From assembly GCA_037013685.1 (NCBI GenBank), contig CM072886.1, positions 4,030,001 to 4,094,000 on the forward strand: a stretch of 64,000 nt of DNA. Reading direction: 5' to 3'. Shown piece after piece: positions 22,801-36,110 of this stretch. The stretch is from Acridotheres tristis. Its lineage: Eukaryota > Chordata > Aves > Passeriformes > Sturnidae. The number at the start of each line of letters is the position of its first letter. The stretch's first letter is position 1. The notes beneath the pieces are model-generated. The model was not told where the DNA came from. It did not search any database and worked only from the letters and a program-made list of their open reading frames with translations. A program made the translations under genes and the position numbers.

Positions 22801-23849
22801 TGTTATTTCTACAAGACAGGTGGACAAATAAATAATGTTCAGGATTAGCCAGATGTGCAGCATTGTAAAACCCATTGCCTAAAGGTGTTTCTGGTCTGGA
22901 GACCAATAATAAAAGTGAAAAACTGACCATGCCTATGACTAATCCAGTGGTTTGATACAGAGTAAAGTGATAGTGTAGATACAGATACTATCTCTAACAG
23001 ATGTTAAATCCACATCTATGGGAACATTTATTAGTGGCTGTATCTATTGGCTGATTAACCATTTTTGAAAATATAATGATAACATCATAATCTTTTACCA
23101 CCTATTAAAAGTCCTGTGGTGTGAACTATTCCTGGAAAAAGGCATCTTGAAACACACCACTTATTCTTCAAAGAATGCGATTTAAATTTTTTTACAATTT
23201 TAAAAATATCTTTGCAAATATGCTCTGGATGGTACAAACCACACTGATGGAGGGAAAAAGACACATGTGAGGTATCTGCAGTTGGTAGGATCTAAGTGAC
23301 ACAGCCATCACTTTTCCTGCCTTATTGACCCTTGTTCTCACAAAACATCAACAAGAGCAAGGCAGAGAGGTTTTGGGGTCTGCACTCAGCAATCACCTAG
23401 TTATGATTTTTGAGCCCAAGGATCACAGAGCGTGCAGGGTGAGATGAAAGGACTGGTGAGGGGACCCTGCCTGGCACCTTCGATGCCTCTGCTTAAACTG
23501 CTCTCTTGGGAAAAGCTGAACCCACTGTGCCAGCTCACCTCCCCGTGAGATCTGCAGGGACTCCAGACCCTGCTGGTGCCACCACCAGGCTCCTTCTTAC
23601 AGCATTTCCACTTCTCCCAGTTAGAGACATCATGGAAAAAAGAGGCTAAAAAGCCCCAAGGCAGGCAAATATTTCCTTTTGTACTCCAGGGCTGTGGAGG
23701 TGGAATACGCTTTCCCCTGTCGGTTTTTCCTCATCCCTCACCTCTCGGTGCTCCTCAGCATTTCCTCCCTCTCCATGGTTACTCCACACAAACAATTTCC
23801 CCTTGGCAGGAGGCTGCCATAGATACGCGGTGCAGATGCGGCGTGTGAG
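19831..23849. other. Unique non-coding DNA
   Basis: About 4 kb with no recognised gene or repeat family. One stretch at 22217-22552 is open for about 112 codons despite high AT and contains several CpGs and a splice-donor-like AAG|GTAAAC at 22304-22312; it has no ATG in frame at its start and is not called a gene. AT-rich sequence at 22980-23230 is non-repetitive. Confidence 0.5.
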
Positions 23850-23929
23850 TGACTCACGGCGGTGACTCATCTGGAGGGGATGGGGACACACTTGGGGACA
23901 GAGCCATCCCCGGGGCCGGTGAGTCAGCA
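23850..23929. promoter_or_regulatory. AP-1/MAF-type site cluster
   Basis: Three AP-1 core sites lie within 80 bp: TGACTCA at 23850-23856, TGACTCA at 23863-23869 and TGAGTCAGCA at 23920-23929. The last extends the AP-1 core with the GCA flank used by small MAF heterodimers. The surrounding 23700-24030 is relatively GC-rich with several CpGs. Candidate enhancer; binding is not shown. Confidence 0.35.
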
Positions 23930-26900
23930 AGCCCGGCTTGCTGCTTGAGCTCACACCTACACAGAGTGGAAGCGCAGCCCTGGCACTTCTGTGGAAACCC
24001 AGGGAGTCCTGCACGGGTGGCCCCGATGGCTCACTCACTCAGGAGATGGAATTCGGGGGAGGAAAAGTCGCAGCTCAGTTTTGCTGGCAGGGGGAGAGGG
24101 TTTGTGTAATGTAGGGGGTGCCACTGTGGTCTGATGTGGGATCCAAGCCTGAGCCCACCCAGGGTGGGAGCTCAGCCCCCAGACACTGGAAAATAAGATT
24201 CTGGCACCTGAAGGAGGGCAGGCACTGCAGGCTGCAGGTAGCAGAGGGAAAGCCACCGCTTGGCTTCCCTCTTTTAGGGCAGAAAGCAAGATTCATAGAA
24301 TCCATAAACCATGAATTTTCTTGATGTTCACATTTTCACAAATGTGTCCTGAGTCTGTACAGTCTCAGCATCCTCAGGGTGCTCAGAATTCTCCTTTATT
24401 TACCTATTTTCCATTGATTCACAGGTATGAGATCATAATTCACAATAATTCAGGCAGCCTGCCCCAAAATGATTAGGCTTTCATGGTGACAAATTAAAGC
24501 AAATTTTGCTCAACAATGTAATCAGTTACTACAATGGGCAAACAAAGGATAAAGCAAGGCAGATACGGCATGGGAAAGTTACTTGTGGAACTGACAGGAG
24601 CTGTAGGCAAATGTTAACACAAACGGAAATAAACCCAGTGTAAAACAAGGAAACATATAAGTTTACAATCAAAAGGGAATTATAGTGTTGTTTTGTCTGG
24701 TTTTGGTTTGTGTTTTTTCTTAAAGGATAATAGGGAAATTGACTACTAGAAATTTGGCATAAGTGTTGTGACTAAATTTCATGCAAGGCTGTGGCATCTG
24801 CTGGTGGAGGACATTGTATGAATGCCAGCTTGGGGACAGGAACGCAATTGGGCCATCAGATCCCTCTTTTACTTCTTAAGAAATAATTAAAAATATCCTG
24901 ATCTAGCTGAAACAGATGGCTACAATCACACCATTTTGTCTTAATCTGAATAAGGAAAAAATTGTTTCCTGGCTGCATGACACTCAAGCTGTTCCTCTTA
25001 GCCTTTTCCCCAGGAAAAGCCCCAAACACTTCACACCTTTGACATTCTCAGGCTCTACCTACTGGCCAGACTAACTCATGCTACATTTCCCTAAGATGTC
25101 CATAAAAGGGTTAGGTTTAAACAGGGTGTCTAAAGCCCTTCCAGGTAATCATTTGTAGATTGGTCTGGTCATGACAGATCCAACCTGTACTCACTCCACT
25201 CTGTTTGCTGAACAAAGCTGGGCCAGAGCTGTGATTCCCAGCATGCTTGGACTGGCTTACATTCAGAGAGCCCTGCAGCTCAGCTCTACCTTCATCCAGG
25301 CTTCTCTGCTGCCAGAGAGGTTGGTTTGCAGAATGATTTTAAGATTCAGGATTATCTGGGGGCACATCCTCATCCCCCAGCATCCTGCAGGGAGGAGGCC
25401 ATGAGGTTATGGTGCCTTGGTACCTCCAGATCTTGGCTACAACCTGCAGCAGTGCTGCCTTCTTTTCAGTGAAGAACTATTTCCAAATCTGCATTGTCAA
25501 GCTCCAGAAGGGGTTGGCTCACAGCTTGTTGTAGAGGGGAGATAAAGTTAGATGATCCCTCACGCACCATGAAATGCTCCATGAAACTTTGTAGGGGATA
25601 GAATATGAACCTCCCTTAAACAGACTCGCTGTGACTGCCTGGGGAATGCATTTCTCATTAAGATTGCTTTTGGTTTTGATGAGCAAGGGATTCTTGGAGA
25701 GCATTGCTCCTCTTCTCTCCTGCATTTAAACCCCTTCTTCGCTTCTCCACTGCATCACATCTTGGCTGTTGTGATGACACCGTTGTGGTGACACTGTTGT
25801 GATGACCTTCTTGCTATCCACCACCCTCAGAGCAGCTTCTTTGGTTCCCAGACCAACTGTACCTTGCTGGATTCCCTTTTTGTCCTCTCCACATTGGCAG
25901 GAGATGGTGCCTTCCCAGAGGAATGGCTCACTGGATGGAGATGGAGGAACAGGAAGGCATCTTGCAACGGGGAGGTCAAAACCCATCAGCTGCTGCCAAA
26001 GCTGCTATGGTGCAGCAGAGCATGGGCTCATTTTTGTGCTTTCCAGAGGACAATTAGCAAACTGAGAAGGTATTATGTGGACTAGGGTGGAAAAAGATGG
26101 CCTGATGCATAAAAACAGCAGGGGTAAAAGAGGAAAAGCTCTCCTGGTAAAAGTGGAAGGGTGCAGGCATCCTTCGGACCGCTTGTCAGCCTGGGAGTCA
26201 TGGACTGCTTCCAAGAGGGCCAAGAGTGGTAGCTAAGAAATGTACATTATTAGGCTTTATTTTGCTTTGTGGGAGTCTGCTGCACAGCTGGAAAATGTAA
26301 TTAGGTCCTTGTGCTGTAAAATGGGCTGCACACATGCTGCTCCAGGCTGAGATTAGAAGGGGAATCTGGGAAAAGGTTAGGCACAGGCTATGCTGCAGTG
26401 GAAACATGCTTGTTGTAAGTCTAAGAGGATAAGATTTGTTCCAGAAGCCACTTTCTTTTGACCCCAACCATTTTCTTGGTACATCCAAGGCAACCAGAAC
26501 ACTTTGTTATAAACCTGGAACAGATCTGTGCCCCTCACTTTGGGTGGACAGCTCGACCATTTCTACAGGCTGGAGATCAAGTTTACAGGATAAATTGGGA
26601 GACTGAGTGAAGGAGCAGACTTCGAGGAAGAGAATAGAGACAAGGAGGAGGAGAATCTCAAGCAACACGTCCACCCACCCAGGAGGTAAGAAGGGATTAA
26701 GAAACTGAGCTGAAAGAGGACAGTATGTAAGAAAGGAATGTCCTTTTCCTGGGAGAGATCCCAGCTTTGCATTTCCTGTGTGTCCTGTGAGGTCAGCTGC
26801 TGTTGCTGCTGCTGGAATGTTCCTTCCAGTGCCAGGTGAAGGATTCATAACATTTTGTTTCCAGCATTCTTCTCCCATCCAGCAAGTAAACAGAGCACAC

Positions 26901-29900
26901 AGAGTACTGTGCTCTGGCAAAGCCTCCAAACTGGAGATAATCACCTGTCACTAGCACCAGTCATTCCTCCAAGCTGCCAAGAGCTGTACCTTCATCTGTA
27001 GGTTCAGACTTTTCTCTCTAGACGTAAATGGGCACCGTCGGTACATTTCCATATAAAAGAGCTCTTGTTCTTACATCACTGCTTTGATTTTGTTTGTTTT
27101 TGTTTTTGTTGTAACCTGGAGAAAATCCAACCAAGAACAATAGCAAGGTTTCAAAGCCAAGCACCCTGGTGCTAGAAGCTGCCAGAAGTCAGGCTGCTCA
27201 CATCAGTTCAGTTTGATCTCCTATTTTGATTTCTTTTTACAAGACCCTGCATATTTCAGCAGAGGGGCCCAACCTCACTCAGCACGCTGGTTGGACAGTG
27301 AGTCAGGCCATAAAGCAAACACTTTTCTCTGGTGATTAATGCACACTGTGGGTATCCAGGAGAGGTGAATTATAGTCTTGGCTTTGCTACCACTTTTTGT
27401 TTGATGTTGAGTTGGGTGAGATGGTATCATAATGGAACTGTACGAGGTGGCTGAGTTATAGTGGGGGCTCGGCAGCATGAATTACAGCCTTCTCCATTGT
27501 AGTTTTTTTGGTCTGTCTTTTGAAATCTTTGTCGTCTTGCAACTCAGCTTTTCCACAGCACACATTGTCCTCGAGGACTGGGTAGATCCTTGCTTTTTTT
27601 TAGTGTCCTCAGAAGAAAGCAGCCTGTGGGTGATCTCTGGCTGGGGCTGCTCAGTGTGATCATTCTCCACTTGAGGGCGATGTGACCTGGTCCAGTGCAC
27701 ATAAGAGGCAAGTCGGGGTGAAATTAAGATGAAAAGAAGTTGGCATCTAGTGCTGGGTGTCCAAATGAGGTCTAGGCTCTCCACCACTATGGTGAAGAGT
27801 CATTCAATAGAGCCAGGGGAGCTGGGAGGGAAAATCAGCTTTCTCTAGGATGGACAGGCGCCAGCTGAGAATGTGAATTTCTCTTTCTGTTCATGGAGCT
27901 GCCCTGGGGAGGGTCACAACTCCCTTCTCACCACCTTTGTGTCTTTGAGGTGGTCTCAGGACCCTGGTGTGGGCTCCAACTCTGCCCCAGAAGGGTGTCT
28001 CAAAGGTCCTTGCTTGTCCCCACCATCTGTGTACAGGTATGTGACAATCTCGAGACATGTCAGGTGTCCACTGAACAACCAGACCAGGGCCCAGATCTCT
28101 GCTCACAATTCTGGGAACTTGGGGATGTAGCTCATGTGCAGGCAGGGGCACACAGCTGCCCACATTTCAGGGTCTTGTTTGCAAGATAAACTCTGCCCGG
28201 GGTTATCCATGTCATCAAAGAAGGGAAGATGTCCAGCTGGGTGTGGAAATGCAGGACATTTTTGTTGAGGGGACTGCATGCCCACCTCTCAGGCAGACTG
28301 TGACTTGTGGATCAGGGTCTCAGATCAAGGAGAAGCTGATGAAGTTGACTGAAAATAAAGATGACTCTCCACTGCCAGGTTGCACAGTGAGACTTTGCTA
28401 CAAAATATGTGGCAACAGGGCTTTTTGAAGATACAAATCTTTGTTTTGCAAAGGCCTTTAATAATCTCTGTGGCAAGAAATGTATTTCAGGTTTCTGCAA
28501 TCAAGACATACAACTCTCTTTTTGTAGTCCAGGAAAGCTACACTCCAGGAATATGGGAATATGCAATGGCTGCCTGATAAATGTTAGTTGATCAAAATAA
28601 TTCACCTTCGTTGTGTCTGGCTTATCTGTCAGGTCGATCAGCATTTATCTTTCTTGTCTGCAGGCGAGCAGGAGAGCAATATTATACATGGACACATTTC
28701 AGTCCACTTAAAACTACATGAAACTAAATCAGTGTTACAGTGGCAATTGAAGCAGACATTTCTAATTAGCAGCAGCTTAAAACACAGCAAAGGTCTGTAA
28801 TGAAATAAATAGATCGCCATTGTCCCCATGATTAGGGAAAGTGGTGTTGGGCACCAGAAGCCTTGTTGCTCATGCATCTTCCTGGAGCCTGCCTCCCATG
28901 AGCATGTTCAGAGTCTTCACCAGTCCAGTTCCCTCCCTAAAGCAGTTTTTCATGCATGTTTTTAGGAGTTTTTGAAGCAGAAGGGTGTATATTCTGCCTT
29001 ACTGGGTGTAAGTGCTGTTCTCATGTGGTGAGAGCTGCACACCAAGTTTTGGGTTGCTGGGGACAGGAAGAGATCAGGTCTGGGAGCAGAGCCCAGAGCT
29101 GCACACATTTATCTCCTTGGAGCCAGCTGAAGCTTTGGCCTGTGACAAATGTGGGGTCCCACACCTCCCTCTCATCTGATTCCCTGAGTCTGGTCATCTT
29201 CTGATGGCTGAGTTAATAATACTTGGGTTGAGCTGGAGCAGGAAAGGATTTGGTTTCCTTGAAAAAAAAGAAAAAGGAGGAAACTAAAGTGCTTTCATTT
29301 ATGTGTTAGTGGGTTAAGGAAATGATTCTGGGATCATTTGTTTCACATGTGCCTCTATCTCATTTCTCAGACAGACAAGGTACTGCTGTTCTCTGAGCCT
29401 TTGATATGGGACAAAAGTAATAAGAAGAGGGAGTTTGTACAGGAAAAACAAATTCCAGGGGGGAAATTTCAAACTGGCCTGCAGACCTCACTCCCTCTCA
29501 GCATTGCAGAGAGGCCAAGAGCTGGGCAGGGCTTGGGACAACTGGAAACTGTGCTGGCTCTGACAGAGGTGACCCTTCCAAAGACACTTTGAGGGGCTCC
29601 CCAGTTGTGGCTGTGGTCCTGCCTTTCCTTCCCAGACACGCAGCAATAGTTCTGCTCACCTGCATCCCAGGGAAGCCATCCAGAAAGCCCTGGCACTGTG
29701 GTGCCTGGCCCTCCAGCCATCTGCTGGTAACAGCAGGAGCCTCCTGGCTGCCTTGCAGTGGGAAGCACACGGTGACATTCCTGCAAGAGGGACTTCTGCT
29801 GAGCAATTGCCCTGCAGAAGGATGATTTTATCAACTGTGTCTTAAAAACTTCCACTCCAGCGCTGAAGATAATGGGAACACATATTCCTGCTGGCCTGCT

Positions 29901-30474
29901 TGCTGCTGCTGATTTGACATCATGCCACGTGGGGGAGGTGTTGGAAATAGGCAAATACTACAGAATTAAAAAAAAAAAATAGAATTAAATCACTCCGAGT
30001 TGAAAGGGAGGAGAGCCAGGAAAGGAAATACCTCAGGCAGAGAATTACTACTTCTGTATCAAAGCCAGCAACTCCTTACTTTAATATTTAACACCCAAGA
30101 GAGCTGAGGGGGAGGATGCTGAGAATGGGTGAAATTTTTCAAAGGAACCCAATTTCTGGTGATTTTCCTTGGGTACATTTTTTCTAGTAAGTATTCAGTT
30201 TGATGAGAAATGTGACTTTTGGTCATCAGAAGCACATTTACATGTTCAAACTGCAAATTGCTGAACAATTTCAGCTGGAAAGCAAAGTATGAAGAGCAGC
30301 TGGAAGGGGAGGTGATATCAACTGATCCCACCAATATCCAGTACTCATTGCTGCTGCCTTTCTCAGTCAAAAGTCAAAGTGTTTAACTCTGGGTCAAAGG
30401 GAATGTTTAGCTCAGGAGAAGAGAAGGTAAAAGGGGCAAGGCAGCTTTTTGCTGTGTTTAAAGGAGGGATATTG
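23930..30474. other. Unique non-coding DNA
   Basis: No gene and no confident repeat family over about 6.5 kb. Small items only: a three-unit tandem repeat at 25766-25808, a (TTTTTG)-like run at 27085-27112, and a short stretch at 29979-30012 that may be the last 30 bp of a minus-strand CR1 (A-rich, then CACTCCGAGTTGAAAGGGAG). The open frames listed by translation, up to 161 codons at 29469-29954 on the minus strand, show no recognisable domain. Confidence 0.45.
25766..25808 (+). repeat. Short tandem repeat, 14-15-bp unit x3
   Basis: CTGTTGTGATGACAC, CGTTGTGGTGACAC and TGTTGTGATGACCT follow one another directly. Three units only; low significance. Confidence 0.8.
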
Positions 30475-30760
30475 AGAAGACACGTTTAACAAAGGACAAT
30501 GAAATGGACATAAGCTGCATCAGGGGAAATTCATTTCGGCCATAAGAAGAAGCATCTTTGTCATGAGAGCAGTGACAAAGCACTAGAAGAGAAGCCCAGG
30601 GAGAGTGAGCAGTCTGCATCTTCAGAGAGAATCAAAACTCAGTGGAGCAAGGCCCTGAACAACTGGAGATGACCTTGAACCCAGACCTGCTTTGATCAGG
30701 GCACTGTGCTGCAGACCTCCAGAGGTCCCTGACAACCCAAATTATTCTCCAGTTCTGTGA
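30475..30760 (+). mobile_element. CR1 LINE, 3' fragment
   Basis: The order is that of an avian CR1 tail: AAATGGACATAAGCTGCATC, AGGGGAAATTCATTTCGGCC, GCAGTGACAAAGCACTAGAA, CTTCAGAGAGAATCAAAACT, AAGGCCCTGAACAACTGGAG, GACCTGCTTTGATCAGGGCA, AGACCTCCAGAGGTCCCTGA, CAACCCAAATTATTCTCCAG and TTCTGTGA. The GACCTCCAGAGGTCCC variant of the tail distinguishes it from the copies at 41480 and 16945, so it belongs to another CR1 subfamily. Non-coding. Confidence 0.82.
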
Positions 30761-33700
30761 AGCTGAGATTGAATGAAATGAGGAAAAAAAGTTCCCTGTT
30801 TTCCTGTCATTCCTCTCCCTTCAGCACAGCTGGAGGCTGGCATTCATGTGCTTTGCCATGCTCTTTGCCTTTCATACTTGTGGCCCATACACGGTCCTAA
30901 TATCCATTTCAGCTGCTTTGCTTAATCAATTAAGCTGGTTTGAAGTTATTTCAGTCCCCAGTGATGCTGTCTGCCTCAGTGACAGTGAAATCAATTGCCC
31001 TGCAACAAGAAGCACTCTTACTGCACTGCCAGCACTTATGGGATGTTTTTTGATGCTGCAGGGACAGGGAAATGAGTGAGACAAGGGCCAGACAAGGTAT
31101 GAGGATTACATCTTACCAAGGGAAAGACAAAGGAAGAAGTTATTGGGAGGTTTGAAGCTGGTTGTCAAAGGGACATGGAACCTGCACAGGGATCTACTCC
31201 CTCCCTCTCTCAGCTGCCTCAACTCACCTTGTTGGAAGGAATGGTATCTGCTGAGGGTGCAAGGCAGGGTCCAGGCTAAGGGAGGCCAATCCTCTTATCC
31301 AAACTAGTATCATGACAGCTCACCTGCACCTGGAAAGCAGCAGCAACCACATCTTCTTAGAAAGCGGCAATTTTTTTTTTTTTCCTGTTTGCAAGTGGTG
31401 TGCAGGAATCCAAGAGTCACAGTTTAGTTTTGGGGCAGGGAGATGTGGAGTCTTTTTCTTGGCTCTATCCCTTTAGGAATTTTGGAGGTTTTGGGTGGAG
31501 AACTTTTTCAGAGCTCTGGAATGGGGCTTGGACTCCGCACCAGAGGCAGGACAGTGAAATGGCCCATTGCAACTGGTGATAAGAAGACAAATGCATTTAT
31601 TGTGCCTGTCACATGCTTGGATACTGTGGGGGTCCAGGCTTGATCCTACCCACTGCCTCCAGAGGGAAAGACCACAGACTGACTTTGCTTGGCCTGAGGT
31701 CACCTCCCATTCCTCTCAGTACCTGGAGAGTTAGGAAAGAGCCAGGGCACAGAGTTAAACAAAACACTCACTGGCATGTGTGTCTCCTTCTGCACTGGCA
31801 AAAGCTGGGTTTGAGTAGATCCAGAAGGCTTTTGTCTCAAATATTTACAATTACGCTGCTAAAAGGAACTGTTGGATGTGACCTGCAGGGCTCCTCTCCA
31901 CCTCTCTGCCTGAGGGAGATCCAAAACAATGCAAGGGAGCTGGAGCTCCTGCCAGGCTGGTCTCTGCCTGGGGGAGGGATGAGAGAAAAAGAACAGCACA
32001 GCAGATGTCCTTGGTATTATTTAATGCAGCCTGTTGTGGGGGCAGGAGAAGAATCTGTAACAAGTGGACCAGCTGAAGGTTCTTCTGGGGAATAGAGCTG
32101 CTTTCTAGGTTCTTGGTTGTGCTGCTTCCTAGAGCTCCTGGAAAAGTCTGGGCCATGAAGTGGCCAGTTCAAATCCTGACTCGCTGTGGGTCACCGCATC
32201 TGCTTTGACTTCACTGCAACCAGCGTGGAAAGGGGGAATGCTGGTCCTTTGTCATTTATTGGAGGAGGGTACATTTCCTCTGGAGTCTTTGAGTCCCCTG
32301 GTGGATCACAGGGAAAACTTTATTGCTGCCCAGTGCTGCTTTTCTGTGTTTTTCAAAAGAAACAGTGCAAAAATGTTCTTTCTTTTATTTCTAGAGTCTG
32401 TCCCAGTAGGACTTCATTGGTGTCTCTCCTCTTAAATTCAGAGACTTTTTCTTGGCTTAAAGGTAGCTCATAATTGACTTACAGCTGCCTCTCCACAGGA
32501 TATTGCTGTATCGTATTCCCTTTTATGTTGCTGCGTTGTGGAAACATTCCTGTGAATTTCAGGGAAAAGGAAGAATGAAAAGAGGAGAGTGGGATAGAAA
32601 CCTACCTCCATTTGGTCCTGAGTCTTTTGCTGCTTGGCCCAAGGATCAGAAGGGATCAAGCTTTGTCCTGATAGGGACTGTCATTAATAAGGGCTATTTA
32701 GTGATGTAGGGGACCTTTGCTTGGGTCTAGAGAAATATTGTCCCTGAAATTTTCTTGAAAAGTCACTCTTGCATTTGCAAATGGTGTTTGTGTCCCCTTG
32801 TCTGTTTCTAGAGGACAGTGAGAGAAAGATCCTTGCATTCAGCCCTGGCTGCATTCCCATCCCAGCTCACAGTGTTACAAGAGCCAGTCTTGAGTGCCCA
32901 TGCAGAAAGTCGTGTCTGCAGCTTCTCGTGGCTTGCATCTCTCTGTGGATTTACTGACCACTGAGCAGTGAAGGAGAAGACAGTTCCAAGGCCCCAAAAC
33001 TCATCCTGTAAAAGCTAGAAGCTTGCTAACAAACCCTGGGCAGCGGGAAGCCAATGTTAACTATGTTAGCTACAACACCAGGGGCTGGCCAGCTTCATTT
33101 GTCAGGTCAAAGCTGATCTCTGGGGATGGTCAGGGAGCTGTTCCCCCCATGGAATCAGGTTATACTAGCAGGTGTATGGAACAGGTTTTATGATGCAGTG
33201 CAAGAGCAGCTGGAGGCCCCAGCACCGATCAGGTTTCTTGGCTTGGCCCTCAATTACAGATCAGGGATTGCCAGCTCTGCTCGGTCTGGTTCAAATCAGA
33301 CAAGAACATCTGCCTTCTGCTGCTGCCCTCCACGGATGACACATCAAAACTGGCCCCCAACATAACTCTGGTGCAGCTGAATGCTGCTCACCTCCATGGA
33401 GAGTTCAGTCTGGTGTGTTGTGAAGTGTCAGAGCTGGAATTCCCATTGCCAGAGAGACTCATGGTGGAGCTGGTGGAGGACATGTCTTCATCACACTTCA
33501 CATGATCCCACTTCCCCTCCATGCCTTCAGCTTCCACCTGACTATACAAGCTTTTTCCTTACATTCATCTGTGGGCAGATGGAGACTTTCTGAGATGTAG
33601 GTGCACATGGCTGTGGCTGTACCACTCTGCTTGAGTTCCTCCAGACTTGCAGCAGTGCTAACTTGGGGATGTTCCCTTGGACAGACTCTTCTGTACCTCT

Positions 33701-34178
33701 CTTTTCTAATACACTGGTGGCATGAAGTCTGGCCTGATAAATGCTCATGGTGGAAATCTAGACAGAAGTGGAAGTGCTGAAGCATCCTCGTGCATGAAAG
33801 CCTTTTCTTCATGTGATCACAAGTACCAAGACTGGTGACCTGGGGAAGCAGCCTCCACACAGTGACCAGTTGAGCATGGCATGTACTCCACAAGCCCCTG
33901 TGGAATGTTGCCAAGCAGCATCTGCTGGTGATTCAGAGCTGTCCAAGTCCTCCAAGCCATTTCTGGGCACAAAGAGTCTTGCAGCATTTTGTGAAAAAGC
34001 ACAGTTGTCCCAGAGCTGCATCACGAGATGACAGTGAGTGCTGCCAGGTTGTGACATGAGAAACCCTGTGTGTGACATGGCCAGCATTATGATGCTCTTG
34101 TCTAAATGCACTGATTCAGTCTTGCACTAAATGGCAAAGTTAGAGAGAAGCTTCACACCAGCAAGCACTGGTGAACGT
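30761..34178. other. Unique non-coding DNA
   Basis: No gene or repeat family recognised. T-rich run at 31371-31384. The 160-codon plus frame 31613-32095 and the 138-codon minus frame 33498-33914 lack recognised motifs; the latter was looked at for retroviral similarity and rejected. Confidence 0.45.
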
Positions 34179-34202
34179 GGCGGGGGGGCGGCGGGGGGGG
34201 GT
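34179..34202 (+). repeat. G-tract (imperfect G-quadruplex motif)
   Basis: GG, C, G7 (34182-34188), CGGC, then G9 (34193-34201). It can be parsed as four G3 runs with short loops, although two loops must fall within long G runs. Plus strand is the G-rich strand. Confidence 0.75.
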
Positions 34203-35939
34203 GCAATTTTTAAGTAAATTGGAATTCCTTGAGGTTCCTGGTCAAAGTGTCATGACTGTTCAGCCAGGAGGCTGGGGAAGCAGAGGCTACCAGCATTACA
34301 CAGTGGTATAATTTAAAGCCACAGCTCCAGGGACTGTAGCTGAATGGCCAGGCAGGGGCTGCTGAAGAGCTGTGATATGAGAGGAGCTGACCCAGAGAGC
34401 AGCTCAGAGGGGAGACACGTGGCTCTGGGCCTGGCAGGGTGGGTGAGTGCTTGGGAAGCTGCAGTTTTATCTCCTCTGAGATGCCTTGGCAGTGTGCACA
34501 GGACGTGGCGTGCTGCCAGGGCTGGGAGCAGGGCTGTGGGGGCTGAGCCGAAGCTTTGGCTGGTCTGGTGCAGCTCATGGCCAGGCTGGCTGCTCAGGAG
34601 CTGCAGAAAATGCAAATGCTGGTGGTCTGAGGGGAGATGTTAAGGGTTGAGAGCAGCCAGGGTAGGTGGGTTCATCAGCTCCTTCTTGACTGGTAAATGA
34701 TGCAGGTCCTGAGCATGGGCTCCCACAGCAGTGCAGGAGTCTCCCTGCTGTTGGATGGTCCTTGCCATGGTCCTACTGGCATTTCACTTGTTCCCAGGCA
34801 CAGTTTGGGGGTTATCCCAGGCTGCAGACATCCCCAACAGGCATCAGCAGTGTGACTGACCTTTAGGAAGGACAAGAACAGCTCAAAAGGATAGATGAGC
34901 TGAAAAAGGGTCTCGTGCTCACTGTGTTGTCTGGTGCAACCAGGATAGTGCCAGGGTGCAGAATGGGGTCTGGCAGCCACAGGACTCCTGGATTTCCACT
35001 GTGCACTCCAGTCACTCCACATTATGGCCTCTTAGAGATTCCTCTGCTTGCTTATAGTCACCTCTGAACTCTCCCTGGCTTCTGCCAGTTAACACATCCA
35101 CTCCCCATCCCTGCAGACACTCAGGAAAATTCAAACTGGGTGGGATCTGCGCCGGGAAACAGCAGCTGAGCCCTCTGCATCACTGATCTCCTGCAAAGTG
35201 GGACTTCATTCGAGCACTTCTGGTTTATCCTGATTTAAACATCCTGACAGTGGTGTGGCCCCGTGGCTCTGGAGAAGCTCCACTGTTCGTTTGAACAGCG
35301 CTTTGCAAACATACAAGCTGCAAAATTTCCTGGTGGCTGCTTGAGAAAAAGCAGCGGAAAAACTGCTGCTGGCTACTGTGTTACAGAATTAGAGCTGCAG
35401 GCAGGCCGGCCTCACGGTGCTGTCACAGAGCTGAAATGGATGGATAATGGGGCTAACAAAATAAAAGAAAGCTCTTCCTTGGGCTGCCGGGGGAACAGGA
35501 AACTCTGCAGGGCGAGCGCGTGGAGGTGAACAAAGCGTTAAAGCCTGGCAGAGCAGCTGCTGCTGACCTTCTGGTCCCAGCACCGCCAAACAAAGCTCCT
35601 GTTACAGCTGAACTTTAGTACCAACTTCTGCTGCTCCAGGGATCCTCGCAAAAGTGCACTCTGAGCTGCAGCCAGCACGGCTGAGCGGCGGGGGAGGCAG
35701 AGGAATGGGATGTGCAGGGATGTGCAGGATGCTCACAGAGCCCACGCTGTCCCCCCTCCAGCCTCCCTCAAAAGACACCCTCTGTTGTCATCTGCAGTGG
35801 GGGACTCCTGGAACTACCAGACCAAGGTTTTTGGTAGCCACTGGTCAATATATCCACCGTTTTCCTGAATTTCCAAACAGCCTTTTTTGGCCTAGCCACC
35901 ACCCTGCAGTGATGAGTTCTGTGGACGGGCTATGTGCAC
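34203..35939. other. Unique non-coding DNA, part GC-rich
   Basis: No gene or repeat family recognised. The 35140-35700 part is less CpG-depleted (GCGCCGGG near 35150, AGGCCGGCCT near 35403, GCGAGCGCG near 35512), and an 88-codon plus frame (35263-35529) lies there; the peptide is not recognised. Possibly regulatory. Confidence 0.4.
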
Positions 35940-36110
35940 CGGGAAAATGTGCTTACTTTTGTGCCTACAATGTGCTTAATTGCAAATTTTCAGCATGCTC
36001 CTGGGTCCTCTGGCATGGGAAATAATGAACAACTGTTTAATATTAATATTTCCCTTATTATTCATGATTTTACAACCTCTAATATCATATCCTCCGAGAA
36101 TTCTTTCCTT
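35940..36110. promoter_or_regulatory. AT-rich candidate conserved element
   Basis: Non-repetitive AT-rich patch with GCTTAATTGCAAATTTT, TTTAATATTAATATTTCCC, TTATTATTCATGATTTTAC and TAATATCATATCC. The density of TAAT cores suggests homeodomain binding, but AT-rich DNA yields such strings by chance. Called on texture only. Confidence 0.2.

Noticed and set aside
29979..30012. Possible last 30 bp of a minus-strand CR1 after an A-rich run.
   Set aside because: Too short and diverged to call; noted in the surrounding non-coding entry only.
32165..32200. AGTTCAAATCCTGACTC resembles a tRNA T-arm or B box, as in tRNA-derived SINEs such as MIR.
   Set aside because: The T-stem pairs at only 4 of 5 positions, and no A box, D-arm, anticodon arm or further MIR sequence is visible upstream.
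33498..33914. 138-codon minus-strand frame considered as a decayed retroelement integrase zinc-binding region because of His and Cys residues.
   Set aside because: Spacing of the His and Cys residues does not fit the HHCC pattern and no neighbouring pol motifs were found.
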